Positions 25,804 to 35,262 are shown, counted from the first letter of the stretch. The stretch: DNA of 64,000 bases from Aliishimia sp965656085 (GCA_965656085.1 CBFHJA010000005.1:62001-126000), one strand, 5' to 3'. Made by a program: numbers and translations. Notes: generated by a model not told the origin, from the sequence alone.

Positions 25804-27060
25804 TCACTCCATCATCCGCATCAGCCGCGCCTTTTCGCCTTGATCGCCCTTCGCGGAGATCACCCGCGCCAGTTCCTCCAAGGACGCCACATTATGCCCG
25901 GCGCGGAAGCTGTCCACATGGGGCAGCATCGCCATGATGCCGGACGCTTTGGGCGCGAAGCCTTCCCATCGCAGCAAAGGGTTGAGCCAAATCAACCGCT
26001 TGGAGGACAGGTGCAGCCGCTGCACTTGCTTGGACAGGGCCTCGGGCTCCCCGCGATCGAGCCCATCCGTGATCATCAGTACCACGGCCCCCTGCCCCAG
26101 CACCCGGCGGGACCAATCGCGGTTGAACTGCTCCAGACAATCGCCGATCCGCGTGCCGCCCTCCCAATCCTGCGCCTCCGCGCCTGCCGCCTTGAGCGCC
26201 GCATCCACGTCGCGTTGCCGCAAGTGCCGGGTGATGTTCGTCAGCCGCGTGCCAAAGGTGAACGCATGAACCTTCGCCCAGCCCTGCCCCTTGGCGTTGG
26301 AGACCGCATGGAGGAAATGCAGCACGAGGCGCGAATACTGGCTCATCGACCCGGAAATATCGCAGAGTACCACAAGGTTCGGCCAGCGGATGCGCCGCTC
26401 CTTCAGGGCCAACTTGTGCAACTCACCGCCCTGCCGCATCGCGCGGCGTAAGGTCTGCGCTGTGTCAATGCGCGTGCCCAGATGCGAGGCTTTCGTGCGG
26501 CGCGAAGCGATGGGATCCACAGGGAGCGTGAGGCGTGCCAGCATCCGCTTGGCCTCTTCGATCTCCTTGACCGACATCTGCTCGAAATCGAGGCTTTTGA
26601 GCTTTTCCTCGTTGGAGATCGTCAGCGAGGCATCGATCTGGATCTCGGTGCCGTCCTCCTCCGGGGCCTCGAAATCCTCCGGCGCATCGCCCATCCCGTC
26701 CAGAAGTGCCTCGGCGGCGCGCTTCTCGGCGGCCTTGGCCTGTCGCTCTTCGGCCACGCCCCGGACGGCGGGCATCATGTAGGACATCATGTGTTCGAGA
26801 TAGCGCGGGTCGCGCCAGTAGAGGCGGAAGACCTGCGCATAAACCCGGCGTTGCTCGGGCTTGGTGACGAAACAGGCCTGCAGCGCGTAGAAGAAGTCCC
26901 GTTTCTCGGTGAAGCCCGCCGCCTCCACGGCCCGAACCGCGTCAATCACCCGCCCCGGCCCGATGGGCAGCCCGGCCCGGCGCAGGGCGCGCGCGAAATG
27001 GGTAATGTTGCCCGCCAGCTTGGGGTTTTCGGGAATGTCTAGAGGCAGGTACTCAGGCAA
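25804..27060 (-). CDS. VWA domain protein, CoxE-like
   Basis: A 418-residue protein. The C-terminal half has a von Willebrand A domain with the metal-site motif DISGSMS (about 247-253) and later a MITDGLDRG segment. The N-terminal half is an alpha-helical CoxE-type region. It is downstream of a MoxR ATPase on the same strand, the usual pair; such MoxR-VWA systems assist assembly or activation of metal enzymes. No target enzyme is in the window. Confidence 0.88.
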   Translation of the reverse strand: MPEYLPLDIPENPKLAGNITHFARALRRAGLPIGPGRVIDAVRAVEAAGFTEKRDFFYALQACFVTKPEQRRVYAQVFRLYWRDPRYLEHMMSYMMPAVRGVAEERQAKAAEKRAAEALLDGMGDAPEDFEAPEEDGTEIQIDASLTISNEEKLKSLDFEQMSVKEIEEAKRMLARLTLPVDPIASRRTKASHLGTRIDTAQTLRRAMRQGGELHKLALKERRIRWPNLVVLCDISGSMSQYSRLVLHFLHAVSNAKGQGWAKVHAFTFGTRLTNITRHLRQRDVDAALKAAGAEAQDWEGGTRIGDCLEQFNRDWSRRVLGQGAVVLMITDGLDRGEPEALSKQVQRLHLSSKRLIWLNPLLRWEGFAPKASGIMAMLPHVDSFRAGHNVASLEELARVISAKGDQGEKARLMRMME

Positions 27061-27071
27061 ATGTCGACGCA

Positions 27072-27126
27072 GGGGGTTTCACACCCCCGGACCCCCGTGG
27101 AATATTTTTGTCAAAAGGAAAACAGG
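27072..27126 (+). repeat. 3'-end hairpin repeat, copy 1
   Basis: Hairpin GGGGG...CCCCC (27072-27088), a GC-rich spacer, then the 28-bp core at 27099-27126 (begins GGAATATTTTTG, ends AAAACAGG). The core is identical to copy 4 (59511-59538). It lies between the VWA and MoxR genes. Confidence 0.7.
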
Positions 27127-27134
27127 ACGGGTGC

Positions 27135-28043
27135 TCATGCCGGTTCGAGCGTGGCCTTGGCCTCATCAAGCAAGCGCTTTGCTTCAGAGCCTTCAAGTTT
27201 CTGGATATCGTCCTGATATTTCAGGATCGCGCCGAGCGTGTCGGCAATGACCTCTGGCGAGAGATTGATCACGTCGAGCGCGAGCAGGCATTTCGCCCAG
27301 TCGATGGTTTCCGCGACGCCCGGCTTCTTGAACAAGTCCTCGGTGCGCAGGCGCTGCACGAAGGCCACCACCTCCCGGCTGAGGGCTTCCGAGGCTTCCG
27401 GGGCGCGGGCAGTCAGGATGTCCAGTTCACGCTCGAAGCCCGGGTAGTCGACCCAGTGATAGAGGCAGCGGCGTTTTAGCGCGTCATGCACTTCGCGGGT
27501 GCGGTTGGAGGTCAGGATCACGATGGGCGGCTCGGGAGCCTTGATGGTGCCGAGCTCCGGGATCGTCACCTGAAAATCGGACAGGGCCTCCAGAAGGAAC
27601 GCCTCGAACGGCTCGTCTGTGCGGTCGAGTTCGTCGATCAGCAAGACCGGGGCTCCGTTTTCGTCGGGGCGCATGGCTTCGAGAAGCGGGCGTTCGATCA
27701 GGTATTCATCAGAGAACAGCTCAGTCTTCAATGCGCTCCTTTCGGCACCGCCCGTCGCCTCGGCAGTGCGGATCGCGACCATCTGGGCGGGGAAATTCCA
27801 CTCATAGACCGCCGAGGACGCATCGAGCCCCTCATAGCATTGCAACCGTATCAACTTGCGCCCCAGCGCAGCCGCGATGGACTTGGCGATCTCGGTTTTG
27901 CCGACACCCGCCTCGCCTTCAAGAAACAGCGGCCGCCCGAGCCGCAGCGACAAGAACACCACCGTCGCAAGGTCGCGCCCGCAGACATAGCCCGTCTTGC
28001 CCAGTTCCTCCTGAACCGCGTCAATGCTCTCAAATCCGCCCAT
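27135..28043 (-). CDS. MoxR-family AAA+ ATPase
   Basis: A 302-residue AAA+ protein: Walker A GEAGVGKTEIA (about 43-53), Walker B VLLIDELDRTDEPF (about 120-133) and sensor-1 ILTSNRTRE (about 155-163). It acts as a chaperone with the VWA protein encoded just downstream. The ATG at 28043 has AGGAGG five bases upstream, stronger than the alternative start 42 bp upstream. The divergent glycan operon begins 218 bp away. Confidence 0.93.
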   Translation of the reverse strand: MGGFESIDAVQEELGKTGYVCGRDLATVVFLSLRLGRPLFLEGEAGVGKTEIAKSIAAALGRKLIRLQCYEGLDASSAVYEWNFPAQMVAIRTAEATGGAERSALKTELFSDEYLIERPLLEAMRPDENGAPVLLIDELDRTDEPFEAFLLEALSDFQVTIPELGTIKAPEPPIVILTSNRTREVHDALKRRCLYHWVDYPGFERELDILTARAPEASEALSREVVAFVQRLRTEDLFKKPGVAETIDWAKCLLALDVINLSPEVIADTLGAILKYQDDIQKLEGSEAKRLLDEAKATLEPA

Positions 28044-28261
28044 CACGTCCTCCTGACCGTCGTGACCAACCTGCACCATGGCCACGCGGCGTCAAGTCGG
28101 ACCTTCCGCCCATGGCTCCCGCGAATTGACGCATTTTTGCCCCCGTGCCACCATACACACAATGTAAAGGCATCACAGCTAGAACCGTCAGAGCCGGGAA
28201 AACCCGCGCCGGTGAGAGGCACGATGCGACACGAGTGGATGCCCGGAACGGGGCTTTGGTC

Positions 28262-29317
28262 ATGAAAATCACGGCGGTGACCTGCGTAAAGAACGAAGGT
28301 CCGTTCCTGCTGGAATGGATCGCCTATAATCGTCTGATCGGCGTGACGGACTTCCTGTTCTACTCCAACGATTGTGACGACGGGACGGACGCGCTTCTCG
28401 ATATGCTGGCAGAGCGCGGGATCGTGCGGCATTTGCCCAATCCCGCCGAGGGTCGCAACTACCAGATGGAGGCGCTCAAGCATGCGCGCGGTCAGCCCAT
28501 CGTCGCAGAGGCGGACTGGGTCTGGGTCGCCGATGTGGACGAATTCCTGAACATTCACGTGGGGAACCATACGATCCCGGCGCTGATCGCAGCCTGCGGC
28601 GATCCGCAAGCAATCTCGGTGAATTTCCAGTTCTTCGCCAATGACGGGGTGGAGCGTTTCGAGGATCGCCCGGTGATCGCGCAATTCCTGCGCTCGCACA
28701 ATCCCGATATCTGGTGCGGCGAGCGGGCGATAGAGGTCAAGACACTGGTGCGCCGCGACTTTCCCTTGCAATATTTCGGCGCGCACCGCCCTTTCTTCAA
28801 AGGCAACCTGCCCAAGGCCAAGCGCCCGGTCTGGACCGATGGGTCCGGGCGCCCCGTGCCACACCGCTTTCTCGTCGCGGCCAACCCACGCCGCATCCGC
28901 CGCTTCCCTGCAAACGGCAGCCGGGACTTCGCCACGCTGAACCACTACGCCTTGCGCGCGCTCGACAGTTATCTGGTGAAGAATGACCGGGGCGATGTGA
29001 ACCGCGAGAACCGCGCTTTCGACGATACCTATTGGCGCGAGCGCAACGATCCGGCGTGGCGCGATGACACGATCCTGCGCAGCCTGCCCGCGCTCAAGGC
29101 TGAACTGAAGCGCCTCAAGTCCGACCCCGAGATCGCGGCGCTCCACAAGGCCTGTGTGGCGGCGCACCGCGCCAAACGGGACGCGCTGCTTCAGCAGCCT
29201 GCTTACCGCGAGATGCAGGCGCAGTTACGCGCCGCTGCCGCCTTTCCGCCTCAGGAGGAAGCGCTGCTGCGTGAGATCGGGCTTTGGCCGATGCAAGACG
29301 CTGGAGCGCATCCATGA
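28262..29317 (+). CDS. Glycosyltransferase family 2-type (Glyco_tranf_2_4), first of operon
   Basis: A 351-residue GT-A-fold glycosyltransferase. KNEG (10-13) and DWVWVADVDEFLN with the metal-binding D91-x-D93 are the hallmarks of this clade, which also has SNDCDDGTD near 38-46. A conserved C-terminal segment (LNHYALRALDSYLVK) is shared with the other two transferases of the operon. It probably adds a sugar to a surface or secreted glycan; donor and acceptor are unknown. The next gene starts in its stop (ATGA). Confidence 0.85.
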   Translation: MKITAVTCVKNEGPFLLEWIAYNRLIGVTDFLFYSNDCDDGTDALLDMLAERGIVRHLPNPAEGRNYQMEALKHARGQPIVAEADWVWVADVDEFLNIHVGNHTIPALIAACGDPQAISVNFQFFANDGVERFEDRPVIAQFLRSHNPDIWCGERAIEVKTLVRRDFPLQYFGAHRPFFKGNLPKAKRPVWTDGSGRPVPHRFLVAANPRRIRRFPANGSRDFATLNHYALRALDSYLVKNDRGDVNRENRAFDDTYWRERNDPAWRDDTILRSLPALKAELKRLKSDPEIAALHKACVAAHRAKRDALLQQPAYREMQAQLRAAAAFPPQEEALLREIGLWPMQDAGAHP

Positions 29318-29955
29318 GCCTGCACGTGATAAATCTCGGCCTGCCGAAAACCGGCACGACAACCCTTGCACGCGCCCTGAAAGTGTCGGGACTGAAGACC
29401 GCCGACCACCGCATTCGACGCCGCCAGACCGATCAGTCGGACCTGCAGGGCGCCTTTGTGGGGGAATTACTCTATCGCGGCTACTTCCACACCGGTGATC
29501 CCGCCGCAATGCTCGCGGAATTCAGCGCGATTTCGGAGATGTCCTGTTTGCGCGACGGTCGCTCACTCTGGCCGCAGATGGATTACGCCGTGATATCCGC
29601 CCTTCGCCAGCACCACCCCGCCGCGCGGTTCGTTGCGACTTGGCGGCCCGCTGAACACGTGGCCAACTCGATGCTGGCCTGGTCCGATCTCGGCTCGAAC
29701 CGTTTGCCGCAGAGCGACATTCCCGGCCTGCCGCGCGGCTATGGCGATACGCTGAAGGAGCGCATGGTCTGGATCGACGGACATTACGCACATCTCGATG
29801 CGATCTTCCACGACGATCCAGCCTTTCTGCGCCTTGATGTGGGCGCGCCCGACGCGCAATACCTGCTGGCCCGGCATATCGGGCGCAAGATCACATGGTG
29901 GGGCCGCGCTAATGCCAATCAGGGCGCCGCCGACAGCAACTCGAAGGTCGCCTGA
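29314..29955 (+). CDS. Sulfotransferase family protein
   Basis: A 213-residue protein with the PAPS 5'-phosphosulfate-binding loop NLGLPKTGTTTLARAL (5-20), as in sulfotransferases. A 3'-phosphate-binding region is likely near AARFVATWRPAEHVANSML (about 104-122). The remainder is short for the family, so the acceptor domain is small. It starts within the stop of the upstream glycosyltransferase and its own stop overlaps the next start (TGATG), so it is co-translated. It probably sulfates the glycan made by its neighbours. Confidence 0.8.
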   Translation: MSLHVINLGLPKTGTTTLARALKVSGLKTADHRIRRRQTDQSDLQGAFVGELLYRGYFHTGDPAAMLAEFSAISEMSCLRDGRSLWPQMDYAVISALRQHHPAARFVATWRPAEHVANSMLAWSDLGSNRLPQSDIPGLPRGYGDTLKERMVWIDGHYAHLDAIFHDDPAFLRLDVGAPDAQYLLARHIGRKITWWGRANANQGAADSNSKVA

Positions 29956-32291
29956 TGCGCATTGTCCTGCATATCGGTCTCGAACAATGCGGTGCGCAGC
30001 GCCTGCATGAAGTGCTGTCCGCGCAGCGCGGCGCGCTCGCCGCGCAAGGCGTGCTCTTCCCGCAAAGCCCCGGCAAGAAAAACCACACCCGGCTCTGGAT
30101 GGCAGTCACCGATCCCACCCATGTGGACCTGCTGCGAGCACAGCGCGGGTTTGCAGACCCTGAACGGCAGGCGGCGCTGCGCGCTGAACTGGTCCGCGAT
30201 CTGCAAAGCGAGATTGCCGAACACAGCCCGCAAATGCTGATCTTGTCAGCGGCACAACTCTGTTGGCTCGCGGCGCCCTCTGAGCTGCACCGCCTGCGCG
30301 ATTTGCTGGCGCCGCTCTCGGACGACATCTCCGTTTGCGCGCATGTGGACGAGCAAGCCGCTCTGATGGCCCGGGTCTATGGCGATCAGGTACTTGATGG
30401 GCGCAGCGTCCCCCTCACCCGGGAACTCGAGCACGCCGCTCAGGTCAGGTGGTGGTCCGCACAGCCCGCCTCCGATCCCGGCAAGAGCGTCTTCGCGGAA
30501 GTGCAGTCGGTGCCGTTTTGGCTCGACTACCAAGGGCTGGTCGCGCATTGGGACGCGGTGTTCGGCGACGGCGCCACAAGGCTACTGCCCTTCGATCAAG
30601 ATGTATTCGCAAGCTCAGGGGTCGCAGAACATATCGCGGCGGCGTTCGGGCTGCCCGGCCCGTTGGCCCCCGCGAAACCCGCCACGCCCGCAGTCCCGCC
30701 CTCGGAGGTGTGGCTCGCGAAGGCGCGCGCCATGAACCACCTCTTGCGCGCGCTCCGGGCGAATACGGCCAAACAGGTGCCGCGCCCGCTCTGGCGCGCC
30801 ATTCTTGACGATCTGCATGAGGACGGACCGGGGATCGACCCGGCCCGGCTCGCCCCGATCTCGCGGCATTTTGCTGCCGCCAACAGCGCATTGCTCACGA
30901 CCCAGCCTGCGCTGAGCAAGGCCCTCTTCCGTCGCCCACGCCCGAAGAAGGCGTGGCAGGAACCGACACCCGGGCAGGGCTACCGCGCATCGCAGGTTCT
31001 GCTCACGCATATGTGGCGGATCGACAAGGCGACGCGACAACAAGCTCGCAAAGCGGGCAAGCGACCGATTGACCTGCACGCGCCCGTCTCCGTGCCCCCG
31101 GTGCCCGATCTCAGCGCCGAAGCCCGGGCGGTGATGCCGCCCCTCGCGGTCCAGAACTTCAACAAGCTCCGCCGCTCGTCTTTCGCGCCCCACAATCGGC
31201 TCGGCGCGGTGGACGAAGAGCAACTCGCCGCCTCTTTCGAACCGATCCCGCCACGAGATCTGCAAGGCTCGTCGGGTAACGTGATCGTCGGCTGCATGAA
31301 AAACGAGGCGCCCTACATTCTTGAGTGGGTGGCGTATCACCGCGCCATGGGCGTCGACAATTTCCTGATCTACACCAATGGCTGCGAGGACGGCACGGCG
31401 GAGCTTCTCGACCGCTTGCAGGAGCTTGGTATTCTCCAGCACCGGGGCAATGATGACTGGAAAGGCAACTCGCCCCAGCAATACGCCCTTAATCGCGCGC
31501 TCAAGGAGCCTGTGATCCAAAACGCGGACTGGATCATCCATATCGACGTAGACGAATTCATCAACGTGCGCTGCGGCAATGGCACGCTCGACGATCTGTT
31601 CGCCGCGGTGCCGGAGGCCACCAATATCGCCATGACATGGCGCCTCTTCGGTCACAACGGGGTGCGCCACCTCAAGGATGATTTCGTCATCCGCCAATTC
31701 GAGACTTGCGCACCCAAATACTGCCCCAAGCCGCATACGGTCTGGGGTTTCAAGACGATGTTCCGCAATATCGGGGCGTATTCGAAGATTTCCTGCCATC
31801 GCCCCAACAAGCTCGACCCAGGCCAGGAGGGCGCGGTGAAATGGGTCAATGGCTCGGGCCGCGACATGACAGCGGAGACCCTCAAGAATGGCTGGCGCAA
31901 TTCCAAACGCTCGATCGGCTATGACCTCGTGCAACTCAACCACTACGCCCTTCGCAGCGCCGAGAGCTTCCTGATCAAGCGCCAGCGCGGCCGAGCGCTG
32001 CATGTGGATCGCTCGATCGGGCTGAATTACTGGATCCGCATGGACTGGGGCGACTACCGCGACGTGACGATCCAGCGAAACCTGCCCCGGATGCAGGCCG
32101 AATACGACCGGCTGATGCAGGACAGCCGTCTGGCGGCGCTGCACCGTGCGGGCCACGAGTGGCACCGCGCCAAGGCAGATTCGCTGCACGAGATGGCGGA
32201 GTTTCGCGAGCTTTATGATGGCGCGCTGAAGATCAGGCTCACCGAGATGGAACGTGTCGCGTTTGCACTCGCGCTGGATATGGAAAGCTGA
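29955..32291 (+). CDS. Fusion: sulfotransferase-like N-domain with degenerate P-loop plus family-2 glycosyltransferase
   Basis: A 778-residue protein. The first 250 residues resemble a sulfotransferase fold (MRIVLHIGLEQCGAQRLHEVL), but where active homologues have a GxxKTGTT-type loop this has GLEQCGAQ, so PAPS binding is probably lost. A linker (about 250-440) leads to a complete glycosyltransferase domain, with VGCMKNE near 445 and the DVDEF metal site at D531/D533. The C-terminus HALRSAE-like segment (LNHYALRSAESFLIK) matches its two operon paralogues. The N-domain may bind the acceptor. Confidence 0.78.
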   Translation: MRIVLHIGLEQCGAQRLHEVLSAQRGALAAQGVLFPQSPGKKNHTRLWMAVTDPTHVDLLRAQRGFADPERQAALRAELVRDLQSEIAEHSPQMLILSAAQLCWLAAPSELHRLRDLLAPLSDDISVCAHVDEQAALMARVYGDQVLDGRSVPLTRELEHAAQVRWWSAQPASDPGKSVFAEVQSVPFWLDYQGLVAHWDAVFGDGATRLLPFDQDVFASSGVAEHIAAAFGLPGPLAPAKPATPAVPPSEVWLAKARAMNHLLRALRANTAKQVPRPLWRAILDDLHEDGPGIDPARLAPISRHFAAANSALLTTQPALSKALFRRPRPKKAWQEPTPGQGYRASQVLLTHMWRIDKATRQQARKAGKRPIDLHAPVSVPPVPDLSAEARAVMPPLAVQNFNKLRRSSFAPHNRLGAVDEEQLAASFEPIPPRDLQGSSGNVIVGCMKNEAPYILEWVAYHRAMGVDNFLIYTNGCEDGTAELLDRLQELGILQHRGNDDWKGNSPQQYALNRALKEPVIQNADWIIHIDVDEFINVRCGNGTLDDLFAAVPEATNIAMTWRLFGHNGVRHLKDDFVIRQFETCAPKYCPKPHTVWGFKTMFRNIGAYSKISCHRPNKLDPGQEGAVKWVNGSGRDMTAETLKNGWRNSKRSIGYDLVQLNHYALRSAESFLIKRQRGRALHVDRSIGLNYWIRMDWGDYRDVTIQRNLPRMQAEYDRLMQDSRLAALHRAGHEWHRAKADSLHEMAEFRELYDGALKIRLTEMERVAFALALDMES

Positions 32292-32983
32292 TGCAAAAGA
32301 CTGAAAGCAAGATGCTCCGCTCACGCGGGATGCGCTTTCCCCATAACCCTGCCGTCCCGCTTGGCCGCTCCGCCGCCGCACTCCGTCAGGACCGCTACGA
32401 GGCCCGCGAGACCGAGGCCGCGCTGCGCGTTGTGCGCAACGGCGACGTGGTTCTCGAACTTGGCGGCGGCATCGGCTATATGTCCACCCTTCTGGCGACG
32501 CACCGTGCCCCCGCGCATATCCATGTCTTCGAGGCCAACCCCGCGCTCATCCCTTATATCCGCGCGGTCCATGCCGAAAACGGTGTGACCAACGCCACAG
32601 TGCATCATGCGATCCTCGGGCCGGAAGCCGGGACGGTCCCCTTCCATGTGCGCCGCAACTTTCTCGCTTCCTCGCTCAGCCCGCAGGAAGGCACGGAGGT
32701 TCTGGAGACAATCGAGATCGCGCAACGCGCAGCCGCCGAGGTGCTGGCCGAGCTGCGCCCGACCGTTCTGATCTGCGATATCGAGGGGGCGGAGGCCGAT
32801 CTGTTGCCTCAGATGGACCTCAGCGGACTGCGCGCGGCGATGATCGAACTCCATCCGCAATGGATCGGCCCTGCGGGCGTCAACGCGGTGTTCGGCGCGA
32901 TGATGCGCGCCGGGCTGGCCTATCACGCCAAGACCTCCTCGCAGAAGGTGGTGTGCTTTCGCCGGGACTGGCCGATCAAATGA
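32291..32983 (+). CDS. FkbM-family methyltransferase
   Basis: A 230-residue SAM-dependent methyltransferase. Motif I is VVLELGGGIGYMSTLLA (about 47-63), followed by HVFEANPALIPYI, and the FkbM-type CDIEGAEADLLPQM is at about 157-170. It probably O-methylates a sugar hydroxyl. It starts within the stop of the fusion gene and overlaps the next start by 4 bp. Confidence 0.85.
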   Translation: MQKTESKMLRSRGMRFPHNPAVPLGRSAAALRQDRYEARETEAALRVVRNGDVVLELGGGIGYMSTLLATHRAPAHIHVFEANPALIPYIRAVHAENGVTNATVHHAILGPEAGTVPFHVRRNFLASSLSPQEGTEVLETIEIAQRAAAEVLAELRPTVLICDIEGAEADLLPQMDLSGLRAAMIELHPQWIGPAGVNAVFGAMMRAGLAYHAKTSSQKVVCFRRDWPIK

Positions 32984-34038
32984 GCGATCTGGCGATCCTC
33001 TGCGTGCGCAACGAGGGCGCTTTCCTGCTCGACTGGCTGGCCAATCACAAGGCCGTGGGCTTTACCGATTTTCTGGTGTTTTCGAATGATTGCGACGATG
33101 GCACCGATGCGATGCTCGACCGTCTGGCGGCGCTTGGGCACCTGACCCATGAGCGAAATGACGGCCCCTATGACAAAGGTGGCATCCAGTTCACTGCGCT
33201 CAAGGCCGCTGCCAAACATCCGCTGACGCAGGCCGCTGACTGGATTTTGCCGCTCGATATCGACGAATTCGTCAACATCCATACCGGCGACGGCACGCTC
33301 GGCGCCCTCCGCGCGGCTCTGCCCGAAGCGACGGCGATCACGCTCACATGGCGGCTGTTTGGCAATGATGGCCATGTGCGCTTCGAAGATCGCCCGGTGC
33401 CGGATGTCTTTACCAAGGCCGCGCCAGAGGTGCTGCACTGGCCGTGGCGCGCGGCGATGTTCAAGACACTCTATCGCAACGATGGCACCTACCGAAAACC
33501 GGGCGTGCACCGCCCGCGCGATCCCGACCCTTCGCGACTGGAGGCCGTTCGCTGGTTCGATTGCGAAGGGCGCGCGCTGGGGGAGCGGTTCAAGACAAAG
33601 CAGCTTTTCTCGCCCTTTGGGCGACCCAATTACCGCCTCGCCCAGATCAACCACTACGCGCTCGGCGCGATGGAGAGCTTCGTGCTGAAGGCCGATCGGG
33701 GGCGCGCGGTGCATTCCGACCACCTGCTCGGCCTCGATTACTGGACCGAACGCAACTGGTGCCTGGCTGAGGATACGAGCATCGCCCGCTATCACGCGGC
33801 CCGAGAGGAAGGTAAGGCGGCGCTGCTGGCTGATCCCGAGATCGCCCGCCTGCACCGCGACGCCGTGGCATGGCGGCATGTCCGCTTCGATGCGCTGATG
33901 CAAGAGGAGCCGTACCGTGCCCTCTTCGCAAGGCTTCTGATGGCTCCGCCGGCCCGGCCGGTAACACCCCAAGCCGCCCGCTTCCTGCATGGCTACGCAG
34001 CCAACGCGCGACAGAAAACCGTCAAGGGGCCGCCCTGA
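32980..34038 (+). CDS. Glycosyltransferase family 2-type (Glyco_tranf_2_4), third of operon
   Basis: A 352-residue paralogue of the first transferase: VRNEGAFLLDWLANHKAVG at the N-terminus, SNDCDDGTDAMLD, DIDEF with D93/D95, and INHYALGAMESFVLK near the C-terminus. The segment TLTWRLFGNDGHVRF is close to the fusion protein's MTWRLFGHNGVRHL, suggesting duplication within the locus. It overlaps the methyltransferase stop (ATGA). It is the last gene of the tightly coupled run. Confidence 0.85.
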   Translation: MSDLAILCVRNEGAFLLDWLANHKAVGFTDFLVFSNDCDDGTDAMLDRLAALGHLTHERNDGPYDKGGIQFTALKAAAKHPLTQAADWILPLDIDEFVNIHTGDGTLGALRAALPEATAITLTWRLFGNDGHVRFEDRPVPDVFTKAAPEVLHWPWRAAMFKTLYRNDGTYRKPGVHRPRDPDPSRLEAVRWFDCEGRALGERFKTKQLFSPFGRPNYRLAQINHYALGAMESFVLKADRGRAVHSDHLLGLDYWTERNWCLAEDTSIARYHAAREEGKAALLADPEIARLHRDAVAWRHVRFDALMQEEPYRALFARLLMAPPARPVTPQAARFLHGYAANARQKTVKGPP

Positions 34039-34126
34039 GGGCGTAATTTCGCCAAATTCCGCCCCTATCGTCATTCCAAGAGCCGCGCCATAATGCGGCC
34101 GCCCGAGGCATGGATGGAGCATCTCG

Positions 34127-35065
34127 ATGCAAGACAGTCCGAATACATTCGCGGAGCCGCTCGCCAACCTGAGCTTGCAGGACTGGCGCGCCCGGCTTGC
34201 GGAGATCGCAAACGATCATGGCGATTTCGAGGAACTTGGCGACCGGCATTTCGCGGCCTTCATCGAAGATCAGGACACCCTGCTGGTCAGTTTCGAGACT
34301 CAGCAAGGCATCCGCGCGCTAGATACGGATGCGCAGCCTCTGGGTTGGGAAATGGTCAAGGCCATGGGCTGGTCACATCTGGCCGTGATCAGCGACGGCG
34401 ACACGTGGTTTCGCGCACCCGAAGTCTATGACTATTTCGACAGGCTGGCCGATGACGGGTTCTTCGACGAATTCGCGCGCGTCGTGTTCTACGGCGCGGG
34501 CCCCTGCGGTTATGCCGCCGCGGCCTTCTCGGTGGCCGCGCCGGGGGCCACGGTGATCGCGGTGCAACCGCAAGCCACGCTCGATCCGGAAATTGCGGGC
34601 TGGGACCAGCGCTTCTTGGAGCAGCGCCGGCGCGACTTCAGCCACCGCTATGGCTACGCACCCGACATGCTCGACGCCGCCGAACGCGCCTTTATACTCT
34701 ACGACCCAATGGTCACCATGGATGCGATGCATGCCGCACTCTTCACACGGCCCGCTGTGACCAAACTGCCAATGCGCAATTTCGGGGCTTCACTGCAAAC
34801 CGATCTGATGGATATGCACATCATCTACCGCCTGATCGCGCAGGCCGGGGCGGGCCGATTGACGCGCCTGTCCTTTGCCAAGTTACTGCGCGCCCGCCGC
34901 GAACACGCACCCTATCTTCGCACTCTCATGAGCACTTTGGATCGCGAAGGGCGCGATGCGTTGACCGAAATGCTCTGCCGCAATGTCACCTCGCGCATGA
35001 AGGCCCCGAAATTCGCACGCCGCCTGCGCGAGTTGACGGAAGAACAGGAGGCGCTCAGCGGCTGA
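34127..35065 (+). CDS. Conserved-looking protein of unknown function (possible alpha/beta-hydrolase-like fold)
   Basis: A 312-residue protein. Homologues in this group are often labelled phosphoadenosine phosphosulfate reductase, but I see none of that family's motifs: no SGGKDS-like loop and no CxxC. The segment VVFYGAGPCGYAAAAFS resembles a hydrolase nucleophile elbow with the Ser replaced (GAGPCG), followed by ATVIAVQPQATLDP. I do not assign a function. It lies 88 bp after the glycan operon on the same strand and may be co-transcribed. Confidence 0.65.
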   Translation: MQDSPNTFAEPLANLSLQDWRARLAEIANDHGDFEELGDRHFAAFIEDQDTLLVSFETQQGIRALDTDAQPLGWEMVKAMGWSHLAVISDGDTWFRAPEVYDYFDRLADDGFFDEFARVVFYGAGPCGYAAAAFSVAAPGATVIAVQPQATLDPEIAGWDQRFLEQRRRDFSHRYGYAPDMLDAAERAFILYDPMVTMDAMHAALFTRPAVTKLPMRNFGASLQTDLMDMHIIYRLIAQAGAGRLTRLSFAKLLRARREHAPYLRTLMSTLDREGRDALTEMLCRNVTSRMKAPKFARRLRELTEEQEALSG

Positions 35066-35262
35066 AGCATCTCGCCGTTCCCCTTCTCTTGCGGCATTAT
35101 TCCAACGGCACTCTGACGCGCCACTTGCCCTGCACGCGGTTCCGTAAGGATTTGAAGGCCACTGAAAGACGCACTGGCCCATGCCATCATCGGGCCGGGC
35201 GCCTGCGGCGACCGGCGCCACGCCCACTTCCCAAATCCGCGCCTGCGTGCTAGCGCACGCGC

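Noticed and set aside
29314..29955. Reading the sulfotransferase as an N-terminal fragment of the following fusion gene split by a frameshift
   Set aside because: Both have their own sulfotransferase-type N-terminus, and the junction is a regular TGATG overlap, so two genes are more likely than one broken gene.
34127..35065. PAPS reductase annotation for this gene
   Set aside because: No PAPS reductase motif is visible; I list it as unknown instead.
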